From Paraburkholderia fungorum (lineage in GTDB: Bacteria > Pseudomonadota > Gammaproteobacteria > Burkholderiales > Burkholderiaceae): a stretch of 64,000 bases of DNA. Below are positions 17,858 to 27,290 of the stretch, piece after piece. Position 1 is the first letter of the stretch, and each line of letters opens with the position of its first letter. Under the pieces are notes generated by a model that saw nothing but the letters and a program-made list of their open reading frames with translations, was not told where the DNA came from and ran no database searches. A program made the translations under genes and the position numbers. The DNA lies in contig NZ_FNKP01000002.1 of the NCBI RefSeq assembly GCF_900099835.1, forward strand, positions 2,294,001 through 2,358,000. Direction: 5' to 3'.

Positions 17858-19078
17858 TTAGCGTGCGGCCAGCGGAGCGGCTTTGGCCGGGCTGTCGACC
17901 CAGTACGCGCCATCAGGCGGCACTGCGAGGAAGCGGCGGTACAACTCGGTTTGCGTCGCGTGCACGTCGAGGTCCTTGAACTGCTGCGGATAGAACCACT
18001 TCGCGAACGCTTCGATTGCGACGATGTTGTACGGCGAGTCGTAATAGTTGTGCGAGATGCCATGCACGCGGCCGTCGTGGATCGCCTTGATCGTGTCGAA
18101 GCCCGGACGCGACACCAGCGTGCCGAGGCTCGCGCGCGCATCGGCGTCGCTCGTCAGCGCGCCCACGCGCAGCGACGCGAGACCCGGCTTCGTGCGGCTG
18201 CCCGTTGCGACGTACACGTCCGGTTGCGACGCGATCACCTGTTCCATGCTGATGTCGCCGAGCACGCCGGGCACGAGGCCCGCAGCGATATTGCGGCCAC
18301 CCGCCGCGGTGATGAACTCGCCGAAATTGCCGTTGCCCGCGGTGTGGCAGCAGCCCGCATCCCACACGCCCGCGAGCAGATCGACGAACACCTTCGGACG
18401 TTGCGACTGCGGCACCGCGTTCACAACGCTCTCCACCCGCGCCAGATGCTGCTGATAGAACTGCGCGTACGCATCGGCCTCTTTCTCGCGATGCATCACC
18501 GCGCCGAGCAGCTTGATGCTCGGAATGGTGTTCTGCATCGGATGCAGACGGAAGTCGACGAACACCACCGTCGTGCCGGTCGCTTCCAGTTGCTTGACCA
18601 GTGCGCTATAACGGCTCGGACCGTGGCCGGCGAGGCTGAAAATCGCCAGGTCCGGCTTCAGGCTCAGCGCTTTTTCGTCGCTGATGCTGTCTTCGGTCGC
18701 CTTGCCGATCAGCGGAATCTGTTTGATGCCGGGGAATTCTTCCGCGTACGCGTTGAAGGTCTGCGGGTCCATCGCCGGCAGATCGCCCTGCCAGCCGACA
18801 ATGCGCGCGAGCGGCTGCTTGCCTTCGAGCAGCGCAGTCGCCATCAGCAGACGGCTTTCGCCCAGCAGGATGCGGTGCGGATTCGCGGGAATCCTGACGG
18901 TGCGGCCCGCCAGATCGGTGACGGCGCCTGCTGCGGACGCAGCGGCCGTCGTATCCGTGGCGGTCGCGGCGAACGCGTCGGCCCCGGCGAAACCGAGCGT
19001 GAACACCGCGCAAACCGCGACGGCGCTTGCCAGCCGGGCAAAAGCGGGCCGGCTCGAAGATGTCTTAAAAATCGACAT
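17858..19078 (-). CDS. iron-siderophore ABC transporter periplasmic binding protein
   Basis: 406 residues with a signal peptide ending near AFAA and the TroA/FecB-type helical-backbone fold: VTDLAGRTVRIPANPHRILL at the start of the mature domain, then LALIFSLAGHGPS-like and VFVDLLAG strands. A Cys-Cys-His motif (DAGCCHTAGNGNFG) sits mid-protein. It is about 60-80 residues longer than classical FecB, mostly toward the C-terminus. First gene of the operon, preceded by a Fur-like box that it shares a spacer with the divergent two-component pair. No clear ribosome site. Confidence 0.87.
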   Translation of the reverse strand: MSIFKTSSSRPAFARLASAVAVCAVFTLGFAGADAFAATATDTTAAASAAGAVTDLAGRTVRIPANPHRILLGESRLLMATALLEGKQPLARIVGWQGDLPAMDPQTFNAYAEEFPGIKQIPLIGKATEDSISDEKALSLKPDLAIFSLAGHGPSRYSALVKQLEATGTTVVFVDFRLHPMQNTIPSIKLLGAVMHREKEADAYAQFYQQHLARVESVVNAVPQSQRPKVFVDLLAGVWDAGCCHTAGNGNFGEFITAAGGRNIAAGLVPGVLGDISMEQVIASQPDVYVATGSRTKPGLASLRVGALTSDADARASLGTLVSRPGFDTIKAIHDGRVHGISHNYYDSPYNIVAIEAFAKWFYPQQFKDLDVHATQTELYRRFLAVPPDGAYWVDSPAKAAPLAAR

Positions 19079-19094
19079 GATATAGTTAGTTAAT

Positions 19095-19113
19095 GAGAAT
19101 GATTGGCATTTGG
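19095..19113 (-). promoter_or_regulatory. Fur-like box between FecB-type operon and two-component system
   Basis: On the minus strand CCAAATGCCAATCATTCTC matches 13 of 19 Fur-consensus positions, with a perfect right half. It lies 17 bases upstream of the binding-protein start and within the divergent promoter region, so iron could also affect the kinase/regulator genes. Confidence 0.72.
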
Positions 19114-19272
19114 CGTCACTTTAGCCGCGCAATGTAATGGCGATGTGTTGAAAACACGCTGTTTTGTAATGGAATGTGTTGGAGCGGCCTGGCCGCGTCC
19201 GACGCCCTGCTGCCCCGCCTGGAAACACCACCCGGCACCGGGCACCAGGGGCAAAAAAACAAGAGCCTGAAG

Positions 19273-19986
19273 ATGGACCACATATTGATCGTCGATGACG
19301 ATCCCAACATCCGCCAACTGCTGCGCGACTATCTGCGCGAGATGGGTTATGACGCGAGCACGGCGGGCAACGGCGCCGAAATGACGCGGATCATCGGTTC
19401 GTCGCAAGTGGATCTGGTCGTGCTCGATCTGATGCTCGACGGCGAAGACGGACTCGATATCACCCGCGAATTGCGGCGCGAACACAGCGTGCCGATCATT
19501 ATCCTGAGCGCGCGCGGCGGGCTGCTCGACCGCATTCTCGGACTCGAAATGGGCGCGGACGATTACCTGCCCAAGCCGTTCGATCCGCGTGAACTGGTCG
19601 CCAAGATCAAGGCCGTGCTCAAGCGCACGCGCGCCATGCCCGTCACGCCGCGCGCGGACGCGAGCACCTATGTCAGCTTTGCCGGATGGCGGCTCGATAC
19701 GCGTATGAAGCAGATGCTGTCGCCCGATGGCGTGATCGTGTCGCTCGGCGGCTCCGATTACCGGACGCTGCGCACGCTGCTCGATCATCCGAACCGGCCG
19801 CTGTCGCGCGAGTTTCTGCTCGACCAGGTCTTCGGCAAGGAACGCACGCCACTCGACCGTTCAATCGATGTGTGCGTCAGCCGGTTGCGTCAGCATCTGA
19901 AAGATCAGGCGCGGCAGGCGGCGCTGATCCGCACCGTGCGCAACGAGGGCTACATGCTGGTCGCCGATGTCGGTTATGAAGCGTGA
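19273..19986 (+). CDS. OmpR-family response regulator
   Basis: 237 residues. Receiver domain with acidic triad in ILIVDDDP, phospho-acceptor Asp52 in VVLDLMLDGEDG, and Lys in DDYLPKPFDPRE; then a winged-helix DNA-binding domain with RSIDVCVSRLRQHL and TVRNEGYML. The ATG giving MDHILIVDDD is used because the receiver begins there; upstream codons in frame do not add a domain. Overlaps or abuts the kinase gene, forming an operon. Its target is unknown; adjacency suggests iron or envelope genes. Confidence 0.9.
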   Translation: MDHILIVDDDPNIRQLLRDYLREMGYDASTAGNGAEMTRIIGSSQVDLVVLDLMLDGEDGLDITRELRREHSVPIIILSARGGLLDRILGLEMGADDYLPKPFDPRELVAKIKAVLKRTRAMPVTPRADASTYVSFAGWRLDTRMKQMLSPDGVIVSLGGSDYRTLRTLLDHPNRPLSREFLLDQVFGKERTPLDRSIDVCVSRLRQHLKDQARQAALIRTVRNEGYMLVADVGYEA

Positions 19987-19999
19987 AGCGCGCTCTGTG

Positions 20000-21418
20000 A
20001 TGAAACTGCGCCTGTGGCCCGACACGCTTTACGGACGGCTCGTGCTGATTCTGGTGGTCGGCATGTTCGGCGGCCAGTTGTTCACCAGCACGATCTGGTT
20101 CGAGACGCACGACAACCGCACGCTGGAAATTCCCGCGCGACTCTTCGCCAGCCGTCTCGCGGACACAGTGCGGCTGCTGCAGCACGCACCCGACGACGCC
20201 ATGCGCCACACAATCATCGATCAGCTTGGCGATGCGCGCTACCGGCTACGCCCGATCGACACACCCGCCGATCTGCCCGACGCGCCGGACAGCGGTTCGG
20301 TCGCGCGGCACACGGTGAGCAATCTGGTGTCTGGCGTGATCGCGCGGCGGCTCGGCGAACCGGTCGAGGTACGCCTGCTCGACGCGCATCTGCGTGACGA
20401 ATCCGGCCACCATAAGGGCATTTTCAGCTTGTTCGATTCGCGTATGCCAACCGGCGATTTTCACGTTCAGCTAAAAGTACCGGACGGTCCCTGGCTCGAT
20501 GTCGAGGCCAATGAAGGACAGGCGGGTATGCAGACGCAGCCGTGGTCGCTGGTGCTCGACTATCTGGTGCGAATCTATTTCGTCCGACTGACCGCCGTCT
20601 TCCTGATCGCGCTCGTCGCGGTGCGTTTCGCCGTGCGGCCGTTGAAACAGCTTGCAAAAGCCGCCGAGGCTTTAGGCCGGAATATCTACCGTTCGCCGTT
20701 GCCCGTAGTGGGGCCGCTCGAAGTGCGCACCGCCGCGCAGTCGTTCAACCGGATGCAGGAACAGTTGACCGAAGGCATCGCCGCACGCACGCGTTTTCTG
20801 ACCGCCGTATCGCACGATTTGCGGTCGCCGCTGACGCGCCTGCGTCTGCGCGCGGAGATGCTGCCCGATCCCGAATGGCGCGAGCGCCTGCGCGGCGACC
20901 TCGACGAAATGGAAGCGATGGTGCGCGCGACGCTGCACGCCGTGCAAGGCGCGGAGATTACCGAAGCGCGTCACGACATCGATCTCGCGTCGATGCTCGA
21001 CAGCCTCGCCGAAGATGCACGCGAGGCCGGGCACTCGGTGACGGTCGAAGGAAAGGTATTGAAGCCGTTTCCGGGGTATCCACGCAATCTGAAGCGATGT
21101 CTGCAAAATCTCGTCGACAACGCGATCCGTTATGGTGGAGACGCGGCGATAAAGGTGAGCGATATAGGCCAAGTCGTGACGATTGTTATCAGCGACAACG
21201 GTCCCGGTATTGCTGACGAAGCGATGCTCGAACGGGTTTTCGAAGCTTATTTCAGGCTCGAAACGACGCACGCGGAACAGGCGCACGCACAGACCGGCAC
21301 CGGACTCGGCCTGACGATTGCACGAAGCATCGCCGCCGCGCATGGCGGCACGCTGATCCTGCGAAACCGCCCGGGTGGTGGTCTCGATGCGGTATTGACA
21401 CTTCAGCGCGACAGCTAG
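20000..21418 (+). CDS. EnvZ-like sensor histidine kinase
   Basis: 472 residues: a membrane helix (about 13-33), a periplasmic domain of about 155 residues, a second helix (about 193-212), HAMP, dimerisation domain with phospho-accepting His272 in AVSHDLRSPLTRLR, and an ATPase domain with NLVDNAIRYGG, DNGPGI and GTGLGLTIA. Layout and short HAMP resemble EnvZ. The start chosen gives the common MKLRLWPDTLYGRL opening; an ATG 33 bases upstream would overlap the regulator gene. The gene ends 18 bases from the convergent DUF3331 gene with no hairpin between. Confidence 0.9.
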   Translation: MKLRLWPDTLYGRLVLILVVGMFGGQLFTSTIWFETHDNRTLEIPARLFASRLADTVRLLQHAPDDAMRHTIIDQLGDARYRLRPIDTPADLPDAPDSGSVARHTVSNLVSGVIARRLGEPVEVRLLDAHLRDESGHHKGIFSLFDSRMPTGDFHVQLKVPDGPWLDVEANEGQAGMQTQPWSLVLDYLVRIYFVRLTAVFLIALVAVRFAVRPLKQLAKAAEALGRNIYRSPLPVVGPLEVRTAAQSFNRMQEQLTEGIAARTRFLTAVSHDLRSPLTRLRLRAEMLPDPEWRERLRGDLDEMEAMVRATLHAVQGAEITEARHDIDLASMLDSLAEDAREAGHSVTVEGKVLKPFPGYPRNLKRCLQNLVDNAIRYGGDAAIKVSDIGQVVTIVISDNGPGIADEAMLERVFEAYFRLETTHAEQAHAQTGTGLGLTIARSIAAAHGGTLILRNRPGGGLDAVLTLQRDS

Positions 21419-21436
21419 ACGCGCGGCCTTGCAAAC

Positions 21437-21880
21437 TCACGTCAATGCAGGCACCCGCTCAACCAGTGAAGCGAGAATCATCGCATTGGCATTCGCGGGC
21501 ACGACACTGCGCGTGCGCGGCTTATAGACGAAATCGTGCCGGCGGATCGTCGTGCCGCTCAACGCGCAACGGCCACCGCTGCGCGCGCGGCAACTGATCC
21601 AGATCTGATCGTCATAGCGGCAACGCGTGGCATCGCGCCATCGAACGGACACCGACGTATCCGACAAACGTTCGATCACGTTCACCTGTACGTGCGGCGA
21701 CAGAACGTACGGCCGTTTGCAGTCCGCGCGCGGCTCCAGGTACCGCGCACCCTCGCCCGCGTTGCCGAAGCCGCCCACTAGCGCGTCGATCACGTGACTC
21801 CACACGGCAACCCCGCTCGCGTGAAATGCGGCGGGCGCAGCCGGTGCAATCTGAGTAATCGCGATCCTGTCTGTATCCAT
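21437..21880 (-). CDS. DUF3331 family protein
   Basis: 147 residues with the Burkholderia DUF3331 pattern: VNVIERLSDTSVSVRWRDAT, CRYDDQIW, CRARSGGRCALSG and RRHDFVYKPR. It is a small beta-rich cytoplasmic protein with conserved Cys, of unknown function. The Cys pairs suggest a metal or redox site, but that is inference. It is the last of a long co-directional run, 44 bases after the metallo-hydrolase gene. Confidence 0.78.
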   Translation of the reverse strand: MDTDRIAITQIAPAAPAAFHASGVAVWSHVIDALVGGFGNAGEGARYLEPRADCKRPYVLSPHVQVNVIERLSDTSVSVRWRDATRCRYDDQIWISCRARSGGRCALSGTTIRRHDFVYKPRTRSVVPANANAMILASLVERVPALT

Positions 21881-21924
21881 TTATCGTTTCCTCCAAATCA
21901 TGAGAGGACTGGCATGCGCAGGAA

Positions 21925-22914
21925 TCATCGACCTGGCGCGGATTCGTAGTTGACCGGCACCCAGTCGTACGTGCGGCCGTTTTTCCGGATGTGCCCCAGG
22001 CCCGGAAACGCGATATGCGCGGCGCCCACCAGATAGTGTTTATCCGCCGCGAGTTGAAGCGCGTAACGGCGCGAACGTTGCGCGGATGCCGCGTCGGTGT
22101 CGTATTCGACCGATGCCTTCGGGTTCTGCAACTGGATCGCCGCAACGTGGACGATATCGCCCCAGACCAGCAGATCCTGCTTGCCGCTGTCGATCAGATA
22201 AGCGACGTGCCCCGGCGTATGGCCCGGCACTGGAATCACGCGAATGCCAGGTTCGAGTTCGAATTCGCTATCGGCGTTGAACGGTTTAAAGCGTCCAGCA
22301 GCGACATAAGGCGCAACCGACGCAATCGCCGAATCGAAAAAAGTACTCAGGAACGCAGGCGCTTTGATCTTGTTCGCCGGATTCAGCCAGTAGTCTGCCT
22401 CGGTCTGACTCGTGCGCACTACCGCATTCGGAAAGACCATCGCGCCATTCGAGATCACACCGCCGACATGATCTTTATGCAGATGCGTCAGCAGTACTTC
22501 ATCGACCTGTTCGGGTTGATAACCCGCTGCGCGCAGATTCGCGAGCAGTCGTCCGCAGCAATCGCCGTACAGCACGCCTGCACCGCTGTCGATCAGCACG
22601 AGCTTCGAACCGGTATTGATCAGAAACGCGTTGATCGACCCCTGCACGGGCGCCTGAAGAAAGTCGCGCTGAAGATCGCGGGCGATTTCAGCTTTCGGCA
22701 CGTCCTGAACCACCGTGTCGATGGGAAACGGATGCGTGCCATCGCTTAACGCAGTGACTTCGACATCGCCGAGCATCACGCGATAAAAACCCGGTGCCTG
22801 GGTTTTGACCTGCGGAGCCGCAGCCGATGCAAGCTCGGGTAAAAACGCCGCGCCGCAGAATACCGCTGCAATCAGGCACGCGCTCCACCGTACAGACCAT
22901 TTCTGGCGATTCAT
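21925..22914 (-). CDS. exported MBL-fold metallo-hydrolase (methyl parathion hydrolase-like group)
   Basis: 329 residues. Signal peptide ending about ASAA, then a metallo-beta-lactamase fold with zinc motif THLHKDHVGG, a second His in VPGHTPGHVAY, Asp in LLVWGDIVH and a final His in AAHIAFPGLGH. The pattern SINAFLINTGSKLVLIDSG and YQPEQVDEVLLTH is that of the methyl-parathion-hydrolase-like subfamily, secreted enzymes acting on esters, lactones or organophosphates; the substrate here is unknown. GGGAGAAAG six bases before the ATG fixes the start, and the longer frame would lack a clean signal peptide. Confidence 0.85.
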   Translation of the reverse strand: MNRQKWSVRWSACLIAAVFCGAAFLPELASAAAPQVKTQAPGFYRVMLGDVEVTALSDGTHPFPIDTVVQDVPKAEIARDLQRDFLQAPVQGSINAFLINTGSKLVLIDSGAGVLYGDCCGRLLANLRAAGYQPEQVDEVLLTHLHKDHVGGVISNGAMVFPNAVVRTSQTEADYWLNPANKIKAPAFLSTFFDSAIASVAPYVAAGRFKPFNADSEFELEPGIRVIPVPGHTPGHVAYLIDSGKQDLLVWGDIVHVAAIQLQNPKASVEYDTDAASAQRSRRYALQLAADKHYLVGAAHIAFPGLGHIRKNGRTYDWVPVNYESAPGR

Positions 22915-22992
22915 GACTGACTTTCTCCCGGCACCCTGATTTCCGTCGAACAAGCATAACGGCGGCGACCAGCAGCCGTTATTAATCTTCTA

Positions 22993-24720
22993 TTAATTGT
23001 CCTGAACCGGCGTCGCCATTCGACTCAGGTACGCATGAATCTGGCTGACAACAGCCGCGCCATCGCCCACTGCCGACGCCACGCGCTTGGCCGATTCCGA
23101 GCGCACATCACCGACCGCGAACATGCCGGGCAAACTGGTCTCAAGCGGGAAACGCACACCGGTATCGGGCGATTCATGCGCGCTTCTGGCGAAACCGGTC
23201 ACGACAAAGCCGCGATTATCGAGTTCGACGCCGCTCGGACTCAGCCAGTCCGTCTTCGGATCCGCGCCGATAAAGAGGAACAGGTGCCGCGATTCCAGCA
23301 CTTCCACTTCGCTTTCATCTTCATGACGTACGTGGATTTGCGTGAGCCCCGCATCGTCGCCGTCGAGTTCTAGCAGGCTACAACCCGTGCAAAGCGTGAC
23401 ATTAGGCAACGAGCCGATCCGGTCGATCAGATACTTGGACATGCTCGCGTTCAGATCCTTGCCGCGAATCAGCATGCGGATACTGCGCGCGAAGTTGGCA
23501 AGAAACACCACCGCCTGGCCCGCGGAATTGCCGCCGCCCACCAGAACAATGTCTTGCCCTTTCACCAGTTTCGCTTCGATCGTGGATGCCCAATAGTAGG
23601 TGCCGCGCCCTTCGTAACGCTCGAAGCCGGGCACAGTCGGCTTGCGATACGCCGCGCCGCTCGCAATCACGACCGTGCGCGCGTTCACGCGTTGTCCATC
23701 GAGTAGCGTCAGCGCGAACGCATTGTTCTGTCTTTTGACTTCGGTCACCTTGCCGGGAATCGCCAGATGCGCGCCGAATTTCAACGCCTGCTGGAACGCG
23801 CGCGCGGCCAATGCGTGGCCTGAAATTCCCGTGGGAAAGCCGAGATAGTTCTCGATTCTCGAACTCGCCCCCGCCTGGCCACCCGGCGCACGCTGATCGA
23901 ATACGGCGACCGACAACCCTTCAGTCGCGGCATAGACAGATGCGGCGAGCCCTGCCGGCCCCGCACCGATAATCGCGACGTCGTACACATGCGAAGGCTC
24001 GAAGGTCGGCACGAGCCCCAGGCACGAAGCCAGTTGCACTTCGTCAGGCGCGCGCAGCACATTGCCGTTCGGGCAGAACACCAGTGGAAAATCGTCTGGG
24101 CCGGCCGTCATGCCGCTTAAAAGCGTGATCGCTTCCGGGTCGTTGCGTGCGTCGATGACCGTCGCCGGATAAGCATTGCGGCGCAAGAAACCTTGCAAGC
24201 TGACCAGTCGCGCATCGTCGCCATTGCCGACGATGATCGGGCCGAGCCCCTGTTCAATCAGACCGAGCCGCCGCAAGATCAACGCGCGCATGATGTGCTC
24301 GCCGAGTTGCGCATCGGCGACGATCAACGCCCTGAGCTTGTCCGGCTCGATCACCAGCGTCTCGACATCGGTCAACGCAATACCGTCGATCAACGCGGGC
24401 TTGCCCGACAGTTGCGCCATCTCGGCCATGAAGTGGCCGTCTTCATGTTCGGTGACGAGCGTGGACCGGCCGAAACTATCGCGCGAATAGATGCGAACGC
24501 GCCCGCGCAACAGGACAAACAGCCCTATCGCGACACGTCCGGTTTCGAAAATCAACTCGCCTTCGTTGAACGACATCGGCCGCGCAAAACGACGCACGCT
24601 TTGAATCTCCGCCGCCGACAAGCGTGGAAACATCTGATGCTGGCGATATTCCAGCGACGAAAAAGGCAGTTCGAGTTCGGACGGTGCAAACGCGTCAGAA
24701 GACAAATCCGGGGTGCTCAT
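22993..24720 (-). CDS. cyclic-nucleotide-binding / thioredoxin-reductase-like flavoprotein
   Basis: 575 residues in two parts. Residues about 30-150 are a cNMP-binding (Crp-type) domain with GELIFETGRVAIGLFVLLRGRVRIY. After a linker, residues about 245-570 are a thioredoxin-reductase-like FAD/NAD(P) module: FAD motif DVAIIGAGPAGLAASVYAA, QAGASSRIENYLGFP, NADPH motif IVLVGGGNSAGQAV and FAVGDVRSESAKRVASAVGDG. The position of the redox CxxC in true reductases (after a GRGxxY turn) reads WAST, so no disulfide is present and thioredoxin reduction is unlikely. Probably a nucleotide-gated electron-transfer or ferredoxin/flavodoxin-type reductase. Part of the long co-directional cluster. Confidence 0.88.
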   Translation of the reverse strand: MSTPDLSSDAFAPSELELPFSSLEYRQHQMFPRLSAAEIQSVRRFARPMSFNEGELIFETGRVAIGLFVLLRGRVRIYSRDSFGRSTLVTEHEDGHFMAEMAQLSGKPALIDGIALTDVETLVIEPDKLRALIVADAQLGEHIMRALILRRLGLIEQGLGPIIVGNGDDARLVSLQGFLRRNAYPATVIDARNDPEAITLLSGMTAGPDDFPLVFCPNGNVLRAPDEVQLASCLGLVPTFEPSHVYDVAIIGAGPAGLAASVYAATEGLSVAVFDQRAPGGQAGASSRIENYLGFPTGISGHALAARAFQQALKFGAHLAIPGKVTEVKRQNNAFALTLLDGQRVNARTVVIASGAAYRKPTVPGFERYEGRGTYYWASTIEAKLVKGQDIVLVGGGNSAGQAVVFLANFARSIRMLIRGKDLNASMSKYLIDRIGSLPNVTLCTGCSLLELDGDDAGLTQIHVRHEDESEVEVLESRHLFLFIGADPKTDWLSPSGVELDNRGFVVTGFARSAHESPDTGVRFPLETSLPGMFAVGDVRSESAKRVASAVGDGAAVVSQIHAYLSRMATPVQDN

Positions 24721-24777
24721 AGTGTCGACCTCGTGTCGCCCATCGCGCTCGCCATGGGCTCATCTGTAAAGCTATTG

Positions 24778-26280
24778 CTACCAGCTGAATTTCAATTCGG
24801 CGCCGACGTAGTCGGCATTTTTTGCGCCCACGTCGCGCAGCGAAGGTCCCACCTGGAAATGCACGGCTTCGAGCGCAGCGGCGAGATTCGCATTGATCGC
24901 GTAATCGGCCCGAAGTTGCGTGTAGAACCCGGTCCAGCGATTACCCGTTCCCGCCGTGCCCGGCACGACCGACGACCCTTGCCCATACACTGCATCCGCC
25001 GTCGTCTCACGCCATTGCAGACCCACGCCTGCCAGCAAGGTCAGCTTGCTGCTCGGCTTGACGATCAGCGACGGCTTGACGTGAATCACGTTCGTGTAGC
25101 CGGTATAACCCGCCAACGCAAAGTAATAGCCGTTCGGGAACAGCGGATTGAATGTGCCGATCCTGCCATCGCCGGGATGAGTGTCACCGGAAGCCGCGTC
25201 GACCTGGAGACCGAAACGCGGTGTCCACGGCACGCTCGCCAGCGTGTAGCCGGCCAGCGATCCCACCGCCCACGCGCCGATCGTTTTGCTACCGACATGT
25301 CCTGACTGATACATCGCTTCCACATCCCAGTCGATGTGGTTCACGTTGCCCGCGTAACGCGCGTCGAAAACATCGCGGTGCTCATTGCCGGTCGCATCGA
25401 GAAACTTCGCGTTGCTGCGGTTATATCGCGAGTAATACGCCGACAGGTCGCCCGGCCCCACACTCTTGCGCTCGACGCGTACGCCGCTGAACGTCAGATC
25501 GCGATTCGAAACGTCGTCGAAATCGGACTGGTCGCGGTATTGAACCGGCTGCGTGGCATAAGCGATCCAACGCCATGGACCCGTTTCATAGTCGGCCCAG
25601 ATCGCGTCGAAAGCCTGACGGACATTCGGGCCGTCGCGCACCGATACGAAACGCTGCAAGTCGAATGCCATCTCCTGGCGGCCCACGCGGAACTTGAATT
25701 CGCCCGGCCCGAGCGGCTCGGTAATCGCGACAAACGCCTGGCGCAAATCGAGTGGATTCCTGTCGACCGGCGTGACGTTGTCCTTGCCGAACGGCCGCGC
25801 GTCTTCGAATTGCGTGAAGATCTGCACATGCGAGTTGAGATGCACGTCCGCGTGAACTTCGAGACGTTGCAGCACGTACGTGTCGTCGCGTCCCGAGCCG
25901 AGGCCGAACAGCGGTGCGTCGTTCATTTCAAGCCGCTCGCGAAGCACCATCCCGAGCGAGATATACGCGTCGGGATTACCGAATAGCGGAATGTACTTCA
26001 GCGAGTCGAATGGGCGCTTCGGCACGCACGGGTTCGCCAGTGCCGACCAGTTCTCCTGCCAGCGATTGAACATCACCGTGGGACGCGCGCACGATTTGTC
26101 CGACGCAGCGGCTGCACTCGCGGTGGTGGCCGCGCTGCCTGTCGTGGTGTCGTCGGCGCTGCCCACGGCCATATCTGCCGCCGAGGCGGGCAGCGCCGCC
26201 GCCAGCCCCGAGCTGATCAGCAGCACGCGGACCGCGTGCAGCGGCCCGCGCTTTTTTCTCATGACGGCATTACTGGCCAT
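24778..26280 (-). CDS. alginate-export-family outer-membrane beta-barrel protein
   Basis: About 500 residues; signal peptide ending ASAA, then an Alginate_exp (AlgE-like) barrel: CVPKRPFDSLKYIPL, YISLGMVLRERLEMND, QRLEVHADVHLNSHVQIF, FKFRVGRQEMAFDLQRFVS and a final aromatic strand ending in Phe-Ser-Trp. No polysaccharide genes are nearby, so it is more likely a solute channel than an alginate exporter. The ATG at 26280 overlaps the preceding gene by 11 bases; an alternative ATG at 26262 follows it by seven. Either way the two genes are coupled. Confidence 0.82.
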   Translation of the reverse strand: MASNAVMRKKRGPLHAVRVLLISSGLAAALPASAADMAVGSADDTTTGSAATTASAAAASDKSCARPTVMFNRWQENWSALANPCVPKRPFDSLKYIPLFGNPDAYISLGMVLRERLEMNDAPLFGLGSGRDDTYVLQRLEVHADVHLNSHVQIFTQFEDARPFGKDNVTPVDRNPLDLRQAFVAITEPLGPGEFKFRVGRQEMAFDLQRFVSVRDGPNVRQAFDAIWADYETGPWRWIAYATQPVQYRDQSDFDDVSNRDLTFSGVRVERKSVGPGDLSAYYSRYNRSNAKFLDATGNEHRDVFDARYAGNVNHIDWDVEAMYQSGHVGSKTIGAWAVGSLAGYTLASVPWTPRFGLQVDAASGDTHPGDGRIGTFNPLFPNGYYFALAGYTGYTNVIHVKPSLIVKPSSKLTLLAGVGLQWRETTADAVYGQGSSVVPGTAGTGNRWTGFYTQLRADYAINANLAAALEAVHFQVGPSLRDVGAKNADYVGAELKFSW

Positions 26281-27220
26281 CGTGAACTTCAGCAATATAG
26301 CCACCCGGGAATTCGAGCATTGCCGTCTTGCCCGACGCGCTGCCGTACGCCGGATACAGCACCTTCGCGCCCGCCGCTTGCGCCTTGTCCAGCGTCTGTG
26401 CAACGTCCGCGACTGCGTAGCCGGTCGTTTCGCGTCCGAACGGGAACGGCAGCTTGCCGTCCGTGACGAACACCACCATCTTGCCGAAGCCCGAATCGAT
26501 ACGAATCTCGCGCACAGTCTCGCCCGGACGACCGATCACACCAGCGTCTGCATGCGCGTTGTCCGACACAACCTTGCCGTGCGAGAAGTGCAGCCAGCGA
26601 CGCACGAAGTTCTTCGCCTCATAGCGCGACACATACACGCGGTTATCCGGCACGCTTTGCAACGGCGCATAGTTCGGCGCCTTCGTGTGCCAGTAGAGTT
26701 GCATCGTCAGACCGCCCGGCCATTGAATGATCGCGTCCTTGCCGATGGGATCGTCGAACGAATCGACCAGCACGTCGGCGCCCGACGCACGTGCCGCTTT
26801 CAACGCCTGATCGATATTGGTGACGAGATAGCCGGTGCGCTCATTACCGAACGGATACGGCACCGGCGTTTCGAAGCCGAATACCGACAGCATGCCGACC
26901 GGCGTCTGCACATATTGCGATGCGGTTTTGCTCGGCGTCGGCGTGACCGTAAATACTGCGCGCGGCGACGCCTTGCCGCCAAACGTCGCGAGAAAGCTGC
27001 TGACGAACGCGTCCAGATCAGCGGAAGCAACATACACGTGCGTGGTGTCGTATTGCGGACCAACCGCCACATTCGGCTGTTGCGCGGCCATTGCGCTCGA
27101 CGCATTCGCGACGTCGCGCGAATCCGCATCGGCAAATGCGGAGGAGAACGGCGCGAGGCCAATGACGAGAGCGGCCGACAGAACGCTAACGGAACGGAGT
27201 CGATAAAGCGATTTGAGCAT
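26270..27220 (-). CDS. exported double-VOC (glyoxalase-like) protein
   Basis: 316 residues. Signal peptide ending about AFAD, then two vicinal-oxygen-chelate modules. Each has the pattern 'pyPFGxExTGYxVxDVxQaLxkAxaaGA' (FGNERTGYLVTNIDQALKAA and FGRETTGYAVADVAQTLDKA), ending with a strand on IQWPGGLTMQLYWH or LEFPGGYIAEVHD, which carry likely metal ligands. An exported VOC protein is unusual, since most act in the cytoplasm. Start chosen at the second ATG, which opens the signal peptide and has GGGTAA nearby. Overlaps the alginate-export-type gene. Confidence 0.8.
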   Translation of the reverse strand: MLKSLYRLRSVSVLSAALVIGLAPFSSAFADADSRDVANASSAMAAQQPNVAVGPQYDTTHVYVASADLDAFVSSFLATFGGKASPRAVFTVTPTPSKTASQYVQTPVGMLSVFGFETPVPYPFGNERTGYLVTNIDQALKAARASGADVLVDSFDDPIGKDAIIQWPGGLTMQLYWHTKAPNYAPLQSVPDNRVYVSRYEAKNFVRRWLHFSHGKVVSDNAHADAGVIGRPGETVREIRIDSGFGKMVVFVTDGKLPFPFGRETTGYAVADVAQTLDKAQAAGAKVLYPAYGSASGKTAMLEFPGGYIAEVHDGQ

Positions 27221-27290
27221 TGAATTACCCAGTAGTGTTGGCAATGGTTGAACCGGCAGCGCTCACACGGAACGCCGCTGTAAAAGAAAC

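Noticed and set aside
24778..26280. Alginate biosynthesis locus
   Set aside because: Only the barrel protein belongs to the alginate-export family; no polymerase, acetylase or epimerase gene is nearby.
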